A DNA stretch of 64,000 nt, taken from the NCBI GenBank assembly GCA_039090855.1, contig CM076996.1, positions 52,170,469 to 52,234,468 of the forward strand. Direction: 5' to 3'. Both the position numbers and the translations under genes were made by a program. This DNA is from Macrothele yani (taxonomy: Eukaryota > Arthropoda > Arachnida > Araneae > Macrothelidae). A model generated the notes under the pieces. That model did no database searches, was not told the origin of the DNA, and saw only the letters and a program-made list of their open reading frames with translations. This document shows positions 44,851 through 55,435 of the stretch, piece after piece; position 1 is the first letter of the stretch, and each line of letters starts with the position of its first letter.

Positions 44851-45338
44851 GTAATATAACTTGGTTAGTCTCAACTACCCATTTGGATTACATGGCTATA
44901 TTATATGTTTAATAGCTGTATAACTATTATTGTTACTGTTTCACATATTATAAAAGCAGGGTGTCCACATTCTGGAAAGTCAGGGAAATGAAAATTGGTC
45001 AGGGAAAGTCAAGGGAATGCCTGAAATGTTGGTAAAAGTCAGGGAATATCAGTGATATTAAAAAAAAAGTCAGGGAAATTTCAATCACAGTTAGACTACA
45101 ACTAGTTTTAACCCGGCGTCGGGGAGTGACGCCCTCATCGCCCAACACACTTGCACTTGGTGTTGCAGACAGTTACTAACTTCCCCTTCCTACTAATGTA
45201 ACCTTGTATTTCATACCTATTATTGTAAGTTGTGTTACATTACTTGTTAACATTTTTTTTTTTGTTTTAGGTCAAAGGAGTAGAAGAAAATTTGTGGTAT
45301 AAGTTATACCTTGTTAAAAGGCAATTAAGACTGCAGCA

Positions 45339-47660
45339 ATGTCAAAGCATTGTGTATTTAATGAACAATGGCTGGACGAACAATTAAATCCTGAGTTTTC
45401 TGGTTGGATAGCTGCTGTGAATGGCGACAATTAAACAGCATTTTGTAAAGTGTGCTCTAAAACTTTCAAGCTTAGCAACATGGGGCGTCGGGCAGTCTCC
45501 AGCCACGGAAATGGCCCTAATCATTTGAAAAACATCCGTGCTAAAATGTCTCAGCCCAGTCTTGCTTCTTTCACTTCCTCTGTGAAAAAGAACTCTCTTT
45601 GTAATAATGAACTCTTGCCATCAACAAGCTCAGGAAATGTGGAATCAGTACTTCTAGAAAATATTAAGTCTAACGACTCAAATACTTGTGTTGTGAAAGA
45701 TGATGTGAAACCCAATGACCTTAATGCTTATGTAGTGAAAGATGATGAAACAAAGTTGGAAATAATATGGGCCATGGAAGTGTTGTCCAAGCGAATGTCT
45801 CCGAACTCTTGTACACAGATTAACAAAACATAACATTCAGTTAATGTTTCCTGACAGTGCGATAGCTTCAAAATTTACTTTAGGCAAAAGCAAAGCATCT
45901 TATGTGATAAACCATGGATTGGCACCACATTTCAAAGAGTGTTTAATGGCCGATCTGAAGCAATGCACTGACTTTGTAATTTGTTTTGATGAATCACTAA
46001 ACAAAATTGCTCAGCGTGGGCAAATGGATCAGTTTGTTCGTTATTGGGACGTCAATCTGCAAAAAGCTTCCACTAGATACTTAAGTAGTGCGTTTTTAGG
46101 ACGGGCAACAGCTAATGACCTTTTAGAGAAATTCATTAAATGTGCACCTCTTCCCTTGGATAACATGCTACAAGTGTCAAAGGATGGACCTAACGTTAAT
46201 CTCATCTTTGTTCAAAAGCCGAAAGATAAACTTAGAACTGAGAATCCAGATGATAAATTATTACTTGACATTGGAGTATGTGGTCTTCACGTGGTCAATG
46301 GAGCTATGAAAACTGAACTTGAAGCAGTGAAATGGGATATACATCACTTTCTGCGTAACTTGTACTACCTTTTAAAAGATAGTCCTGCTCGCCGTGCAAA
46401 TTATACTATGATTACTGAATGTAAAGATTTCCCTTTGAAATTTTGCACTGTAAGGTCGTTGGAAAACGTTAATTGTTTGACTAGGGCATTGCTTGTCTAT
46501 GATCATATCAAGAAATATGTTCAAGAATCATCGGTTTCCAGCAAAAACAGCACATGCTTCTTGCAGAATTAATGGAAAGTCCACTGTAGAAATGCAAATT
46601 GGCTGCATTTAGGACTATAGCTTCAGAGTGTGAATCTTTTTTGAGAAGGTTCCAGTGCCCAAAGCCTTTAATTCCTTTCTTACACACTGATTTGCTGGAT
46701 CTGATGAAAAATTTGATGGCACGAAGCTTTGAAGCCTGACAAATTAAGTGAAGCTGATAGTGTCTCAAAACTGTTAACTTTAGATGTATCAAAAAGTGAA
46801 AATCTTCTCTCAGTTGAGAAAGTTGATATTGGATTTAGTGCTAAAAAGCTATTAAAAGAAGTGAAGTGCTCAGAAAGGGAGAAATTAGAGTTTAAGCTTG
46901 AATTTAGGAAACTTGTGACCAGTAGTATGACTGAAAAACTTCGTGAGAAAAGCCCTCTAAAGTTTAAGTTTGTCCGTGGGGTAACTTGTTTGGACCCAAA
47001 TATTATAGTGCAGCAGCCGAGTCTAGGCAAGAAGAGTGGAAATTGTGCTCGAAGTTTTACTTAGTGCAAACAGGATTTCAGATGACTGTGCTGAAAAAGC
47101 TAATAGACAGTAGTATGCTTCATTGTGTGTAGAAGCTCAATCTGCTTTAAAGTCTCAGTTTGATGAATTTTTAGACAGTCATGATGATTCCATTGGATTA
47201 GACAAATTTTACAGTGCTCTACTTGACAACCAAAAACAATTTGGTGAACTTTGGGGTGTAATAAAAATTTGTCTCATTATGTCTCATGGAAATGCTTCAG
47301 TGGAAGGTGGTTTTCTGTCAGTAAAGTAAGTCTCTTCTTGTGGAAAATCTCCTGGAAGAATCCCTGATTTGTCAGAGAACAGTTTTTGATGCCATTAAAA
47401 ATGTGGGAGGAGTAGAACACATTGCCATCAATAGAAGGCTTCTTCTTTCTGTAAGAGCCTCCAGACGAAGATATCAGGATTATCTTGAGAAAAAAGTGTT
47501 CTTCAAAACGAACAAGAAAGAAAACTGAAGGAAAAAAGAAAAAATGATCATGAAATAAAGGAATTGAAGGAAAAAAGACAGAGTATGGAAGGAACTAGAG
47601 TTGGAAGAAACAGCATTGCAGGCGAAGATTTCAGATTGGGAAAAGAAGAAAAGTGGTGTG
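45339..47660 (+). pseudogene. hAT-like transposase with BED-type zinc finger, broken
   Basis: Starts MSKHCVFNEQWLDEQLNPEF at 45339. An in-frame TAA at 45432 interrupts a zinc finger FCKVCSKTFKLSNMGRRAVS plus SHGNGPNHLKN (C-x2-C, H-x5-H; 45445-45535). A linker rich in Ser/Asp follows, then the core FKECLMADLKQCTDFVICFD with a catalytic-type Asp (about 45930-45990), a middle part VNGAMKTELEAVKWDIHHFL (about 46300-46355), CTVRSLENVNCLTRAL (about 46445-46490; the family has C-x-x-RW), and, after frameshifts, the dimerisation end LIMSHGNASVEGGFLSVK (about 47272-47329), where hAT proteins have a conserved E-x-x-F-S. A charged tail reaches 47660. Not functional as read. Confidence 0.8.
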
Positions 47661-47802
47661 TAATATAAAAACAGTGACTGTGTTTCTACTGTAATATTTT
47701 TTATAGTAACTGTTCTGAATATTGTGCATGGGTTTGTTTGAGTGTTTCTTCAATAAATGTAAAACTGTGAAAAAAAGAGTAAACTTAAAATTAAAAAGGT
47801 GT

Positions 47803-47955
47803 GAGTTGGATGGCTATGGGGAAGGTGGAGGCCGATTAAAAAAAAAAATTAAATGAATCAGTTATTCATTTAATTTTTTTTTTTTTTTTAGTTGGATGGC
47901 TATGGTGAAGGTGGAGGCCGATTAAAAAAAAAATTAAATGAATCAGTTATTTGAG
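47803..47955. repeat. Duplicated block with inverted A/T tail inside hAT 2
   Basis: gttggatggctatgg-gaaggtggaggccgattaaaaa occurs at about 47810 and 47891, each followed by aattaaatgaatcagttatt; between them lies cattcatttaattttttt in inverted orientation, forming a short hairpin. Confidence 0.85.
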
Positions 47956-49758
47956 AAACTTTATATGTCAAACGGAAACACTTTTAAATAATATAAGTTT
48001 CTCAATTATCCAATTCAATTTTATTTATTATCATGGTACAAATTGAAAAACTCAAATAAGCCTATTTGTGTAAGGTCAGGGATTTCTTTTATATTTGGTC
48101 AGGGAAAGTCAGGGAAATCAGGTTTGATAATTCTGTGGACACCCTGAAAAGTCTTCAAGTTGAGTGAACAATGCCTCGTAATTTCTGCTATAAAAAAATT
48201 ATTTCAGGGTGTGGGATATAAAATATTTCAACTATTATAATTTGTTCAAAATGACAGCGCTTACCCACAATGGCACAATTGGGAAGGTTATTGTTGGCTG
48301 TCCCTACTCACAGGTATCTATCTCGGACGTTCAGGAGTTGACAGTCGTGCAGACTAAATTCGTAGAACATAAAAACACTCACAGGTTTATATGGAAACTT
48401 ACAACCAGATTCAAGATTCGAATAAAAAATGAAGATGAAGTTTAAAAGAATCAATGAAATAAAAGACTATATACAGTGTGATTAAAATCATTATCATTTA
48501 TCGACGTCGTTTTCACGTAAAATCAAGCAATTAAAGAGCATTCGTAGTCACACCAAGACCAAGAGGTTAGCATAGAATTTGGACAGAAAGCAGAGAATTA
48601 CTTGTAATGGGCACTCACAACTCAAACACTACCAGATTAGTTATATCCGTTTACATCACGGTCGTCTCCAGTGCTATAACTATCGGCGGTGGATGTTAAG
48701 CGAGGTGGGTACAAAGTGCCGACTTCCACGTATCGTTCCTGATTTGGATGTTCCACGTCGACATATAACGTCTGTGTTCTCATAAACGTGTGCATAGGTG
48801 ACTATGTAGCAAAGCGCCATCTATCGGGTTGGTTGTAAAGTACTGTTGTTATCCTAATTATTCAGGTTCGAATTTCTCCTTGATTTATTTTTATTTTTTA
48901 CTTTTTTTCTTTTCTTGCTCAATTAGATATTTCTAACACCTAAAGAAATCCCATACCCTTGGAAATATTTAATTGAGCAAGAAAATAAAAAATAAAAATA
49001 AATCGAGTAGAAATTCGAACCTGAATAATTAGGATAACAACAGTACTTTACAACCAACCCGATAGATGACGCTTTGCTACATAGTCACGTATACACACGT
49101 TTATGAGAACACAGACTTGATATGTCGACGTGGAACATCCAAGTCAGGAACGATACCTGGAAGTCGGCACTTTGTACCAACCTCTCTTAACATCGACCGA
49201 CGATAGTTGTCGCACTGGAGACGACCGTGATGTAAATGGATCGAAACTAGTCTGGTAGTGTTTGAGTTGTGAGTGCCCATTACAAGTAATTCTCTGCTTT
49301 CTGTCCAAATTCTATGCTAACCTCTTAGTCTTGGTGTGACTACGAATGCTCTTTAATTGCTTGATTTTACGTGAAGACGATGTCGATAAATGATAATGAT
49401 TTTAATCACACTTTATATATTCTTTTATTTCATTGATTCTTTTAAACTTCATCTGCATTTTTATTCGAATCTTGACTCTGGTTGTAAGTTTCCATATAAA
49501 CCTGTGAGTGTTTTAATGTTCTATGAACTTAGTCTGCATGACTGGCAACTCCCGAACGTTCGAGATAGATACCTGTGAGTAGGGACAGCAAACAATAACC
49601 TTCCCAATTGTGGGTTAAGTGCTGTCATTTTGAACAAATTATAATAATTGAAATATTTTATATCACACACCCTGAAATAATTATGTTATAGCAGAAATTA
49701 CGAGGCATATGTGCACTCAACTTCAAGAATTTAGAACGTGTAAAACAGTAACAATAAT

Positions 49759-50639
49759 AATGTATATTAGGACAAGGTCCTTTATAATACTGTTACACAC
49801 GTAGTATGAGTTTCGAATAGACAAGTTGACTTCAATGATAATGAAATATTTATAGTTGAAATTAAGAATATTTATTTATGTACAGTATTTAAATCTTGAA
49901 TCCTAACATAGGTTATATTTAGTGAGATATCAAAACGGCAATGAAGCAAATGGAGCAACATGTGTTGCGCTCACCTTACTCCGGTTTCAATTCTTCTGGC
50001 TTGCAATCGATCATGCTTCTTGTCTGGTGCTGTACCATGTCATTGAAGATATTCCGCGTTCAAACTTCGACACAAATACGAACATCTGCCCAATTCCACA
50101 AGAAGGGGTGACGAGTTAAAATAATTTTGAGATCACTGTCAAGATAAAATTACGTTGACGCGGCCAGAATCTTAACAGGTGAAACATTTCGCTGTTCTAT
50201 GCCAAGCTGCTATGAAGTATCCAGATTAAAAGATTTAAAACTTTAAAAAATGTTAAAGAAGTGATCTCAAAATTATTTTAACTCGTCACCCCCTTCTTGT
50301 GGAATTGTGCAGATGTTCGTATTTGTGTCGAAGTTTGAACGCGGAATATCTTCAATGACATGGTACAGCACCAGACAAGAAGCATGATCGATTGCAAGCC
50401 AGAAGGATTGAAACCGGAGTAAGGTGAGCGCAACACGTGTTGCTCCATTTGCTTCATTGCCGTTTTGATATCTCACTAAATATAACCTATGTTAGGATTC
50501 AAGATTTAAATACTGTACATAAATAAATATTCTTAATTTCAACTATAAATATTTCATTATCATTGAAGTCAACTTGTCTATTCGAAACTCATACTACGTG
50601 TGTAACAGTATTATAAAGGACCTTGTCCTAATATACATT
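49759..50639. repeat. Foldback P4 (0.88 kb)
   Basis: Arms 49759-50137 and 50260-50639 are reverse complements (aatgtatattaggacaagg at the outer end; gagatcact / agtgatctc at the inner end) with about 1-2 percent differences. The 122-bp spacer (50138-50259) is unpaired. It interrupts the right arm of P3; agtaacaataata stands on both sides (49747-49759 and about 50696-50708), the right one after an extra 56 bp. Confidence 0.9.
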
Positions 50640-50736
50640 GCCTATCTACCACATAATTTGATGTTCAGGTGTATATATTGAACTTCCACTAAAATAGTAA
50701 CAATAATAGTTATACAACTATTAACATATTCTTTAT

Positions 50737-52230
50737 GATCTTTGAAAAGCTGCTTTACAATCGCTTAGGCAATTTTTTTACATGTAATACCATTCTCCAT
50801 CCTGGCCAATTTGGCTATTACAAAGGTAAATCTGCTGAACATGCATTTTTAGCAGCACATAATATTATTCATTCTTCCTTGGACTCTAGAAGATCTGTTC
50901 TTGGTGGTTTTTCTTATCTATTGCGAGCATTTGATACTATAAATTATGAGAGGTTATTGCATAAATTACATCTAGCTGGAATTCGGGGTATTGCTAATGA
51001 TTTATTTAGGAACTATTTAACAAATAGGAAGCAGTATGTATGAATGCAATCTTGTTGTTCACCTCTTTTGGACATTACCTGTGGGGTTCCACAGGGGTCT
51101 GTATTGGGTACATTATTGTTCATTTTTTACATAAATGATATTTTTTTGTCCTTGTCTATTCTGTTCCAATATGTTTTGCTGATGACACGAGTGTTTTTTT
51201 TTTTTTTTTTTGTCATTACGATCTAGATTCATTGACTTGTATAGCTAATGGAGAGATACAGGAATATATAGATTTTTTTATTATAATTTCTTAACTTTAA
51301 ATTTTTCTAAAACCAAATGTTTACTTTTTAGAAACGACAAGAGGTTAAGACTGGATTGATGTGATGTGCAGTTTTTGTAGAGGGGGTGAGGGGGGGGGTG
51401 TTGTCCCACTGTCTCGAGGAACTACTTTTCTAAGTGTGGTGTTTCAGTCGAACCTTAAATGGGACTCGCAGATTAATGTTTTATGTACTACTATTGCTAG
51501 AAATGTTGGTGTCATTCGGAGGGTTTCTTTTAATTTGCCAAAGGGCACTCTTGTTATGTTATACTATTCGTTTCTTTTTTTATGTTTATTGTTGCTTTTT
51601 AATTTGGGGTTCCACATCACTATCAAATATTAGTTGAATTCAGAGGTTACAAAATAAATTTCTTCGTCTTCTTACGGATTCTCCGACTGACTCTTTAAAC
51701 AGTATTATTAGGAAATACAATATACTGCCTATAAAAGAGCTTTACAAATTCAAATTAATAACATTTATGTTTATTAGGATAAAAAGGAATGTTCACAAGG
51801 ATTTATTGACATTGCAGTTGCCATTGCATGATTATAACATACGCTTTGTAAATTATCATCGACCAAATTTTGCTAGAACTAATCTAGCATTAGATAATGT
51901 GGGCTCTGGTGGTCCACGAGTATGGAATGGTCTACCTGAAGAAATGAAACAAATTAATTCATTTTTCCTTATTTGAAAAAAGTTACTGGGGCATTTACTT
52001 CAGACTTGTCACAAAGTGGTTAGTGTGGTTTTGATTTGATGTGGTTCATTTGTAATTCAGTTTTGTGTGTATATATATGTAAATATAATTATGTATTTTT
52101 TTCTCTCCTTTTCCAGGCAGCATGGGCTTTGTCAGGCCCCTTAGGGTCTTTTCCTATTGCTGCCTGGGTGAATGCTTGTATACTGTTGTATATATTTGTA
52201 AATTTTGTTTTTTGGCTTGCCCAAATAAAA
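50737..52230 (+). pseudogene. CR1/L2-like LINE ORF2, RT and 3' end
   Basis: RT continues: FEKLLYNRLGNFFTCNTILH, GQFGYYKGKSAEHAFLAAHN (about 50800-50860), a damaged box A (YLLRAFDTINYERLLHKLHL), GIRGIANDLFRNYLTNRKQY, CGVPQGSVLGTLLFIFYIND (51080-51138), then VLLMTRV where FADDT is expected (frameshifted). C-terminal block RTNLALDNVGSGGPRVWNGL (about 51870-51935) and the LP-xx-K-x-xxS-xxxFK end is the usual terminus of CR1/L2 proteins. The 3' region (52090-52230) has ggcagcatgggctttgtcag and an AATAAA signal at 52223. A T-run at 51193-51211. Confidence 0.85.
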
Positions 52231-52271
52231 TGGTATACTCAGTTTGAATTTCATACAAACTTCGTACATCG
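52231..52271 (-). mobile_element. RTE2 LINE copy 3, 5'-truncated end
   Basis: tatactcagtttgaatttca (52232) matches the complement of RTE2 copy 2 near 14825, exactly adjoining the part that ends at 38158. The homology stops at cgtacatc (52270), after which acaatat (52272-52278) repeats the target at 25958-25964. This closes the copy and shows that the CR1-like LINE was inserted into RTE2. Confidence 0.85.
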
Positions 52272-52456
52272 ACAATATCAGCCACTCATATCTCTCTGCC
52301 ATTCTTTATAATTTTGGTTTCCCCCATGAATTCTACTCCATTTTGCTAGCATTATATAAAGACACCATATTTCACATCAAGACCCCATCTTTTCTCACTG
52401 CCTCAATTCCATTTCAAAAAGGGATATGCCAAGGATGCCCTCTTTCAGGCCAACTA
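52272..52456 (+). mobile_element. Tx1-like LINE, segment 2 (RT)
   Basis: The RT frame interrupted at 25964 (KAFNNI) continues here: ISHSYLSAILYNFGFPHEFY, SILLALYKDTIFHIKTPSFL and IPFQKGICQGCPLSGQL (52405-52456), the box with Q-G-C-PLS. It is then cut by a Tc1 at 52457 and resumes at 53550. Confidence 0.85.
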
Positions 52457-53547
52457 CACTCACAGACATTGAAAGTTGCGCTCCTAGAAAAAAACATGCT
52501 ACAACCGCGAAACTTTGCAAATAGCTAGAGTTAGTGCTAGTATGCAAATGGTCCACGTTTGGTGCAATTGCGCATGACCACACACCCTGTGGTGGCGTTG
52601 CAAGCATGAACCTGCAGCCTTATAAACCGGCATGTAGTCGATGCCCCATGAAAGCGAAAAGCAGCTTTCGACGCAAACAAGAGCACAGAGTGACAAGAAT
52701 GCTGAGTAGACACCAGAGACGTCGATTTACGCAACTTACAGACTTTGAGAGAGGCCTGATCATTGGGCTGAAAACAGCAGGGTGGTCACCGCACCGTATA
52801 TCCCGCCACATTGATTGTTCTGACCATACCGTCCTACTGTGTTGGGAGCAGTGGACATGTGACATCACTGCCACACGGCGGAGCGGCTCCAGATGGACCT
52901 GGGGAATCGCCGGTAGAAAGGATCCACAGATCGTGCGTGATCCAAGCACGAACGGATTCCATGTGGACCCGTTCCACTATACAGGCAGATGTAGTGGCTT
53001 TGTTTTGGGGACAGACGATCATTATGTCTGGGTGTCAAGGTCCCTGGGTCAACGGCACAATCCCAACCTCGCTATCGAGCGCCACACCTTCCCCACTGCA
53101 GGCATTATGGTCTGGGGAGCCATAGCCTAAGGTAGCCAATCAGCTCTAGTAGTGGTACGTGGATCATTGACAGGCCAGCGGTATGTGGACAGCACATAGC
53201 TCGGGTTGCCCAGGACTGCCTACGTCATGTCCAGAAACTTCCATGGCCTGCCCGCTCCCCGGACATGTCCCCTATCAAGCATGTGTGGGACCAGTTGAAA
53301 CGTCTGCTGCCGCCATGCCACACTACCTGGGATTTGGAGCACACAGTCCAACACGTGTGGGCCAGCCTCCCGCAGGACAACATCAGGCATCTGCTCGCCT
53401 CCATCCTGCACCGCATTGCAGCATGTATCACCGCACGAGGTGGTGCGACGCGTCATGTGTATCATTCATCTGTATCATTATGTCCATAAACTTTCAGTTG
53501 AATCTGATGCTTCCTTCTTGGTGTGCAAATTTTATTGTCCATGAGTG
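52457..53547 (+). mobile_element. Tc1-like transposon, family A, copy 3, internally deleted
   Basis: TA on both sides (52455-52456, 53548-53549); left end cactcacagacattgaaag and right end complement cactcatggacaataaaat. Transposase pieces: RRRFTQLTDFERGLIIGLKT (52719-52780), WSPHRISRHIDCSDHTVLLC, GSRWTWGIAGRKD, GTDDHYVWVSRSLGQ (first catalytic part; normally S-DES), TAGIMVWGAIA (53094-53128), then RYVDS joined directly to IARVAQDCLRHVQKLPWPAR and SPDMSPIKHVWDQLKRLL. The region that should hold the second catalytic Asp (QQDN-x-RPH) is deleted near 53195. Removing the element rejoins the LINE as PLSGQL then FALCF. Confidence 0.9.
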
Positions 53548-53549
53548 TA

Positions 53550-54125
53550 TTTGCACTTTGCTTTTTAAACCATTCCTAATCTTAGTTCATTCAGCAGTTT
53601 CCATGACTCTCCCCTGCACCACCTCCAGCAAAAGACATCACCACATCTTCATTTCTGCCTATGCTGATGATGCCACTATCCTCATCCGTGACAATCATAA
53701 ATTGTCTTTTCCACCTTTACTCCGATTATGCTGCAATCTCTGGTGCATCTCTCAACCTCACCAAAAGTACCGGTCTTTGGTGTGGCACCTGGATCTCCAA
53801 AACTGATTCTCCTTGGGGTGCCCAATAGTCATCCACTACTCAGAAAATTCTTGGAATACACTTTGGCAAAGCTCATGCTTCTTCAGCAGCTACCTGGAAT
53901 ACTCTTATTACAAAATTTAAACAAGCTTTTGCATTTTGGTCAAGAGTTCAATTCTGCACCTTATTCCGAGGTTGTGCAATTATTGCGAACAGCATCAGTT
54001 TTCCAGAAATCATCTACTCTTGGAATTTCCAACCTGTCCCATCATACATCCTTGACTTCTTCAAGGCAATAGTCACATCATTTTGGTGGCTTAAAATATA
54101 TGAGGATTATACTGAGTAATTAGAA
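53550..54125 (+). mobile_element. Tx1-like LINE, segment 3 (RT catalytic box and C-terminal part)
   Basis: Contains FISAYADDATILIRD (catalytic Asp pair, about 53652-53698), CNLWCISQPHQKY region in a shifted frame, GVPNSHPLL, KILGIHFGKAHASSAATWNT (about 53840-53900) and VQLLRTASVFQKSS (about 53970). This is the post-YADD region of L1/Tx1 LINEs (KILG-x-x-FG). It fades at about 54125, just before foldback P5; the expected C-terminal zinc region was not found. Confidence 0.75.
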
Positions 54126-54201
54126 AGCAAATTATAAAAAACAACATACCAGATGAAACTTTTCTCTTTTTGCTAAATGGAAACAGCAAAACAAAATTGT
54201 A

Positions 54202-55435
54202 ATAATCTACATTTTTGAGGTTACTCACCTTTATTTCAAAAATATTTTAGGAGGTTTTCGTCTCTACACATTTCCAACACATATTTTTCTTAGTTACATC
54301 ATGGTTCAAGGCCCCAAAAAAACCCACGTCTTTTTCAACTCACGCAAACTTCGTTTTTTTTTTGTTTGTTTTTTTCCCCAATGACCAAATGCCGATTCAA
54401 AATAATCAACCACAAGTATACATAATTCAACTCCCCAAAACACTAATATCTAATTAAAACTTCAATCAATAAAACTTATATTACATGTTTCTTAAAATGC
54501 CAAAGTTCCTAAAATGCCAAAGTTAAAGAACTGTAACCCATAATTATTTACAACTGCACACCGGTAATAAATTGAAACAAACTTAAAACCTGACACAACC
54601 AATAATATACTGTACAATCTCGGACCTCTCCCCACTCAGCAATAAGCGTACTATCCTAGCACTTTCAGCCTCAGCCCAGGCCATTCTCAAGGAGTGGATA
54701 CAACAGATGAACCACCCGTCACCGCCCTCAAACATAGCGAATGTTCCAGTGCTCGCACAGCGGCAGTGTCTCATTTCCGTTCTTCGCTGCTCAGGTGCAG
54801 TGGCGCCATCTATCAGATGACGTAATAGCCTTTTTTTCTTTTCGCTATTAGATCATCTGATAGATGGCGCCACTGCGTCTGAGCGGCAAAGAACAGGAAT
54901 GAGACACCGCCGCCGTGCGAGCACTGGAACATTCGCTACGTTTGAGGGCGGTGACGGGTGGTTCTTCTGTCGCGTCCACTCCTTGAGAATGGCCTGGGCT
55001 GAGGCTGACAGTCCTAGGATAGTACACTTATTGCTGAGTGGAGAGAAGTCCGAGATTGTAGAGTATAGTGGTCAGGTTTTAGGTTTGTTTCAATTTATTA
55101 CCGGTGTGCAGTTGTAAATAATTATGGGTTACAGTTTTTTAACTTTGACGTTTTAGGAAATGTGTGATATAAGTTTAATTGATTGAAGTTTTAATTAGAT
55201 ATTAGTGTTTTGGGGAGTAGTATTATGTATACTTGTGGTTGATTATTTTGAATCGGCATTTGGTCATGGGGGGGGGACGAAGGTTGCGTGAGTTGAAAAA
55301 GACACGTGGGTTTTTTGGGGGCCTTGAACCACGATGCAACTTAGAAAAATACGTGTTGGAAATGTGTAGAGACGAAAACCTCCTAACTAAACGATTTTTG
55401 GAATAAAGGTGAGTAACCTCAAAAATGTAGATTAT
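54202..55435. repeat. 1.23-kb foldback P5
   Basis: Arms 54202-54829 and 54844-55435 pair throughout (outer ataatctacatttttgagg / complement; inner tcagatgacgtaatagc / gctattagatcatctga) with a loop of only about 14 nt. Divergence is a few percent plus indels. The arms carry gcgccatctatcaga (54803) and its partner tgatagatggcgccact (54857). One arm has an open frame (EGGDGWF-x-C-x-HSLRMAWAEA) mirrored in the other, but nothing supports a protein. Confidence 0.92.

Larger units (their letters stand above)
44957..48146 (+). mobile_element. hAT-like element 2 with 5-bp flanking duplication
   Basis: Ends cagggtgtccaca (44957) and tgtggacaccctg (ending 48146) are perfect 13-bp inverted repeats. 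Sub-terminal regions repeat gtcagggaaa many times in both halves. aaaag flanks both sides (44952-44956 and 48147-48151). Inside is a broken transposase gene (45339-47660). A local duplication with A- and T-runs lies at 47800-47960. Inserted in the left arm of foldback P3, whose sequence is interrupted but otherwise continuous. Confidence 0.85.
44851..50736. repeat. Large foldback P3 inserted in LINE RT, itself containing hAT 2 and P4
   Basis: The insertion is bounded by gatct on both sides (44846-44850 and 50737-50741); removing it makes the LINE read SKIFEKLLYNRL in frame. Inner arms: 48147-48936 pairs with 48960-49723 (caatgcctcgtaatttctgc versus the complement at 49700; ctcaattagatatttc / ggaaatatttaattgag at the tip). 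The outer arm continues across the two later insertions: agctgtataactattattgt near 44915 pairs with acaataatagttatacaac near 50700. Arms are some 5-7 percent diverged. They contain gcgccatctatcggg (48821) and the matching gatagatgacgc (49060). Confidence 0.85.

Noticed and set aside
53183..53806. 207-residue open frame on the plus strand
   Set aside because: It crosses the Tc1 right end in a wrong frame and then enters the Tx1 LINE; only the LINE part (with YADD) is meaningful.
54583..55117. Mirrored open frames EGGDGWF...HSLRMAWAEA in both arms of P5
   Set aside because: The two frames are the same sequence seen from both arms; no homology, no conservation beyond that of the DNA itself.
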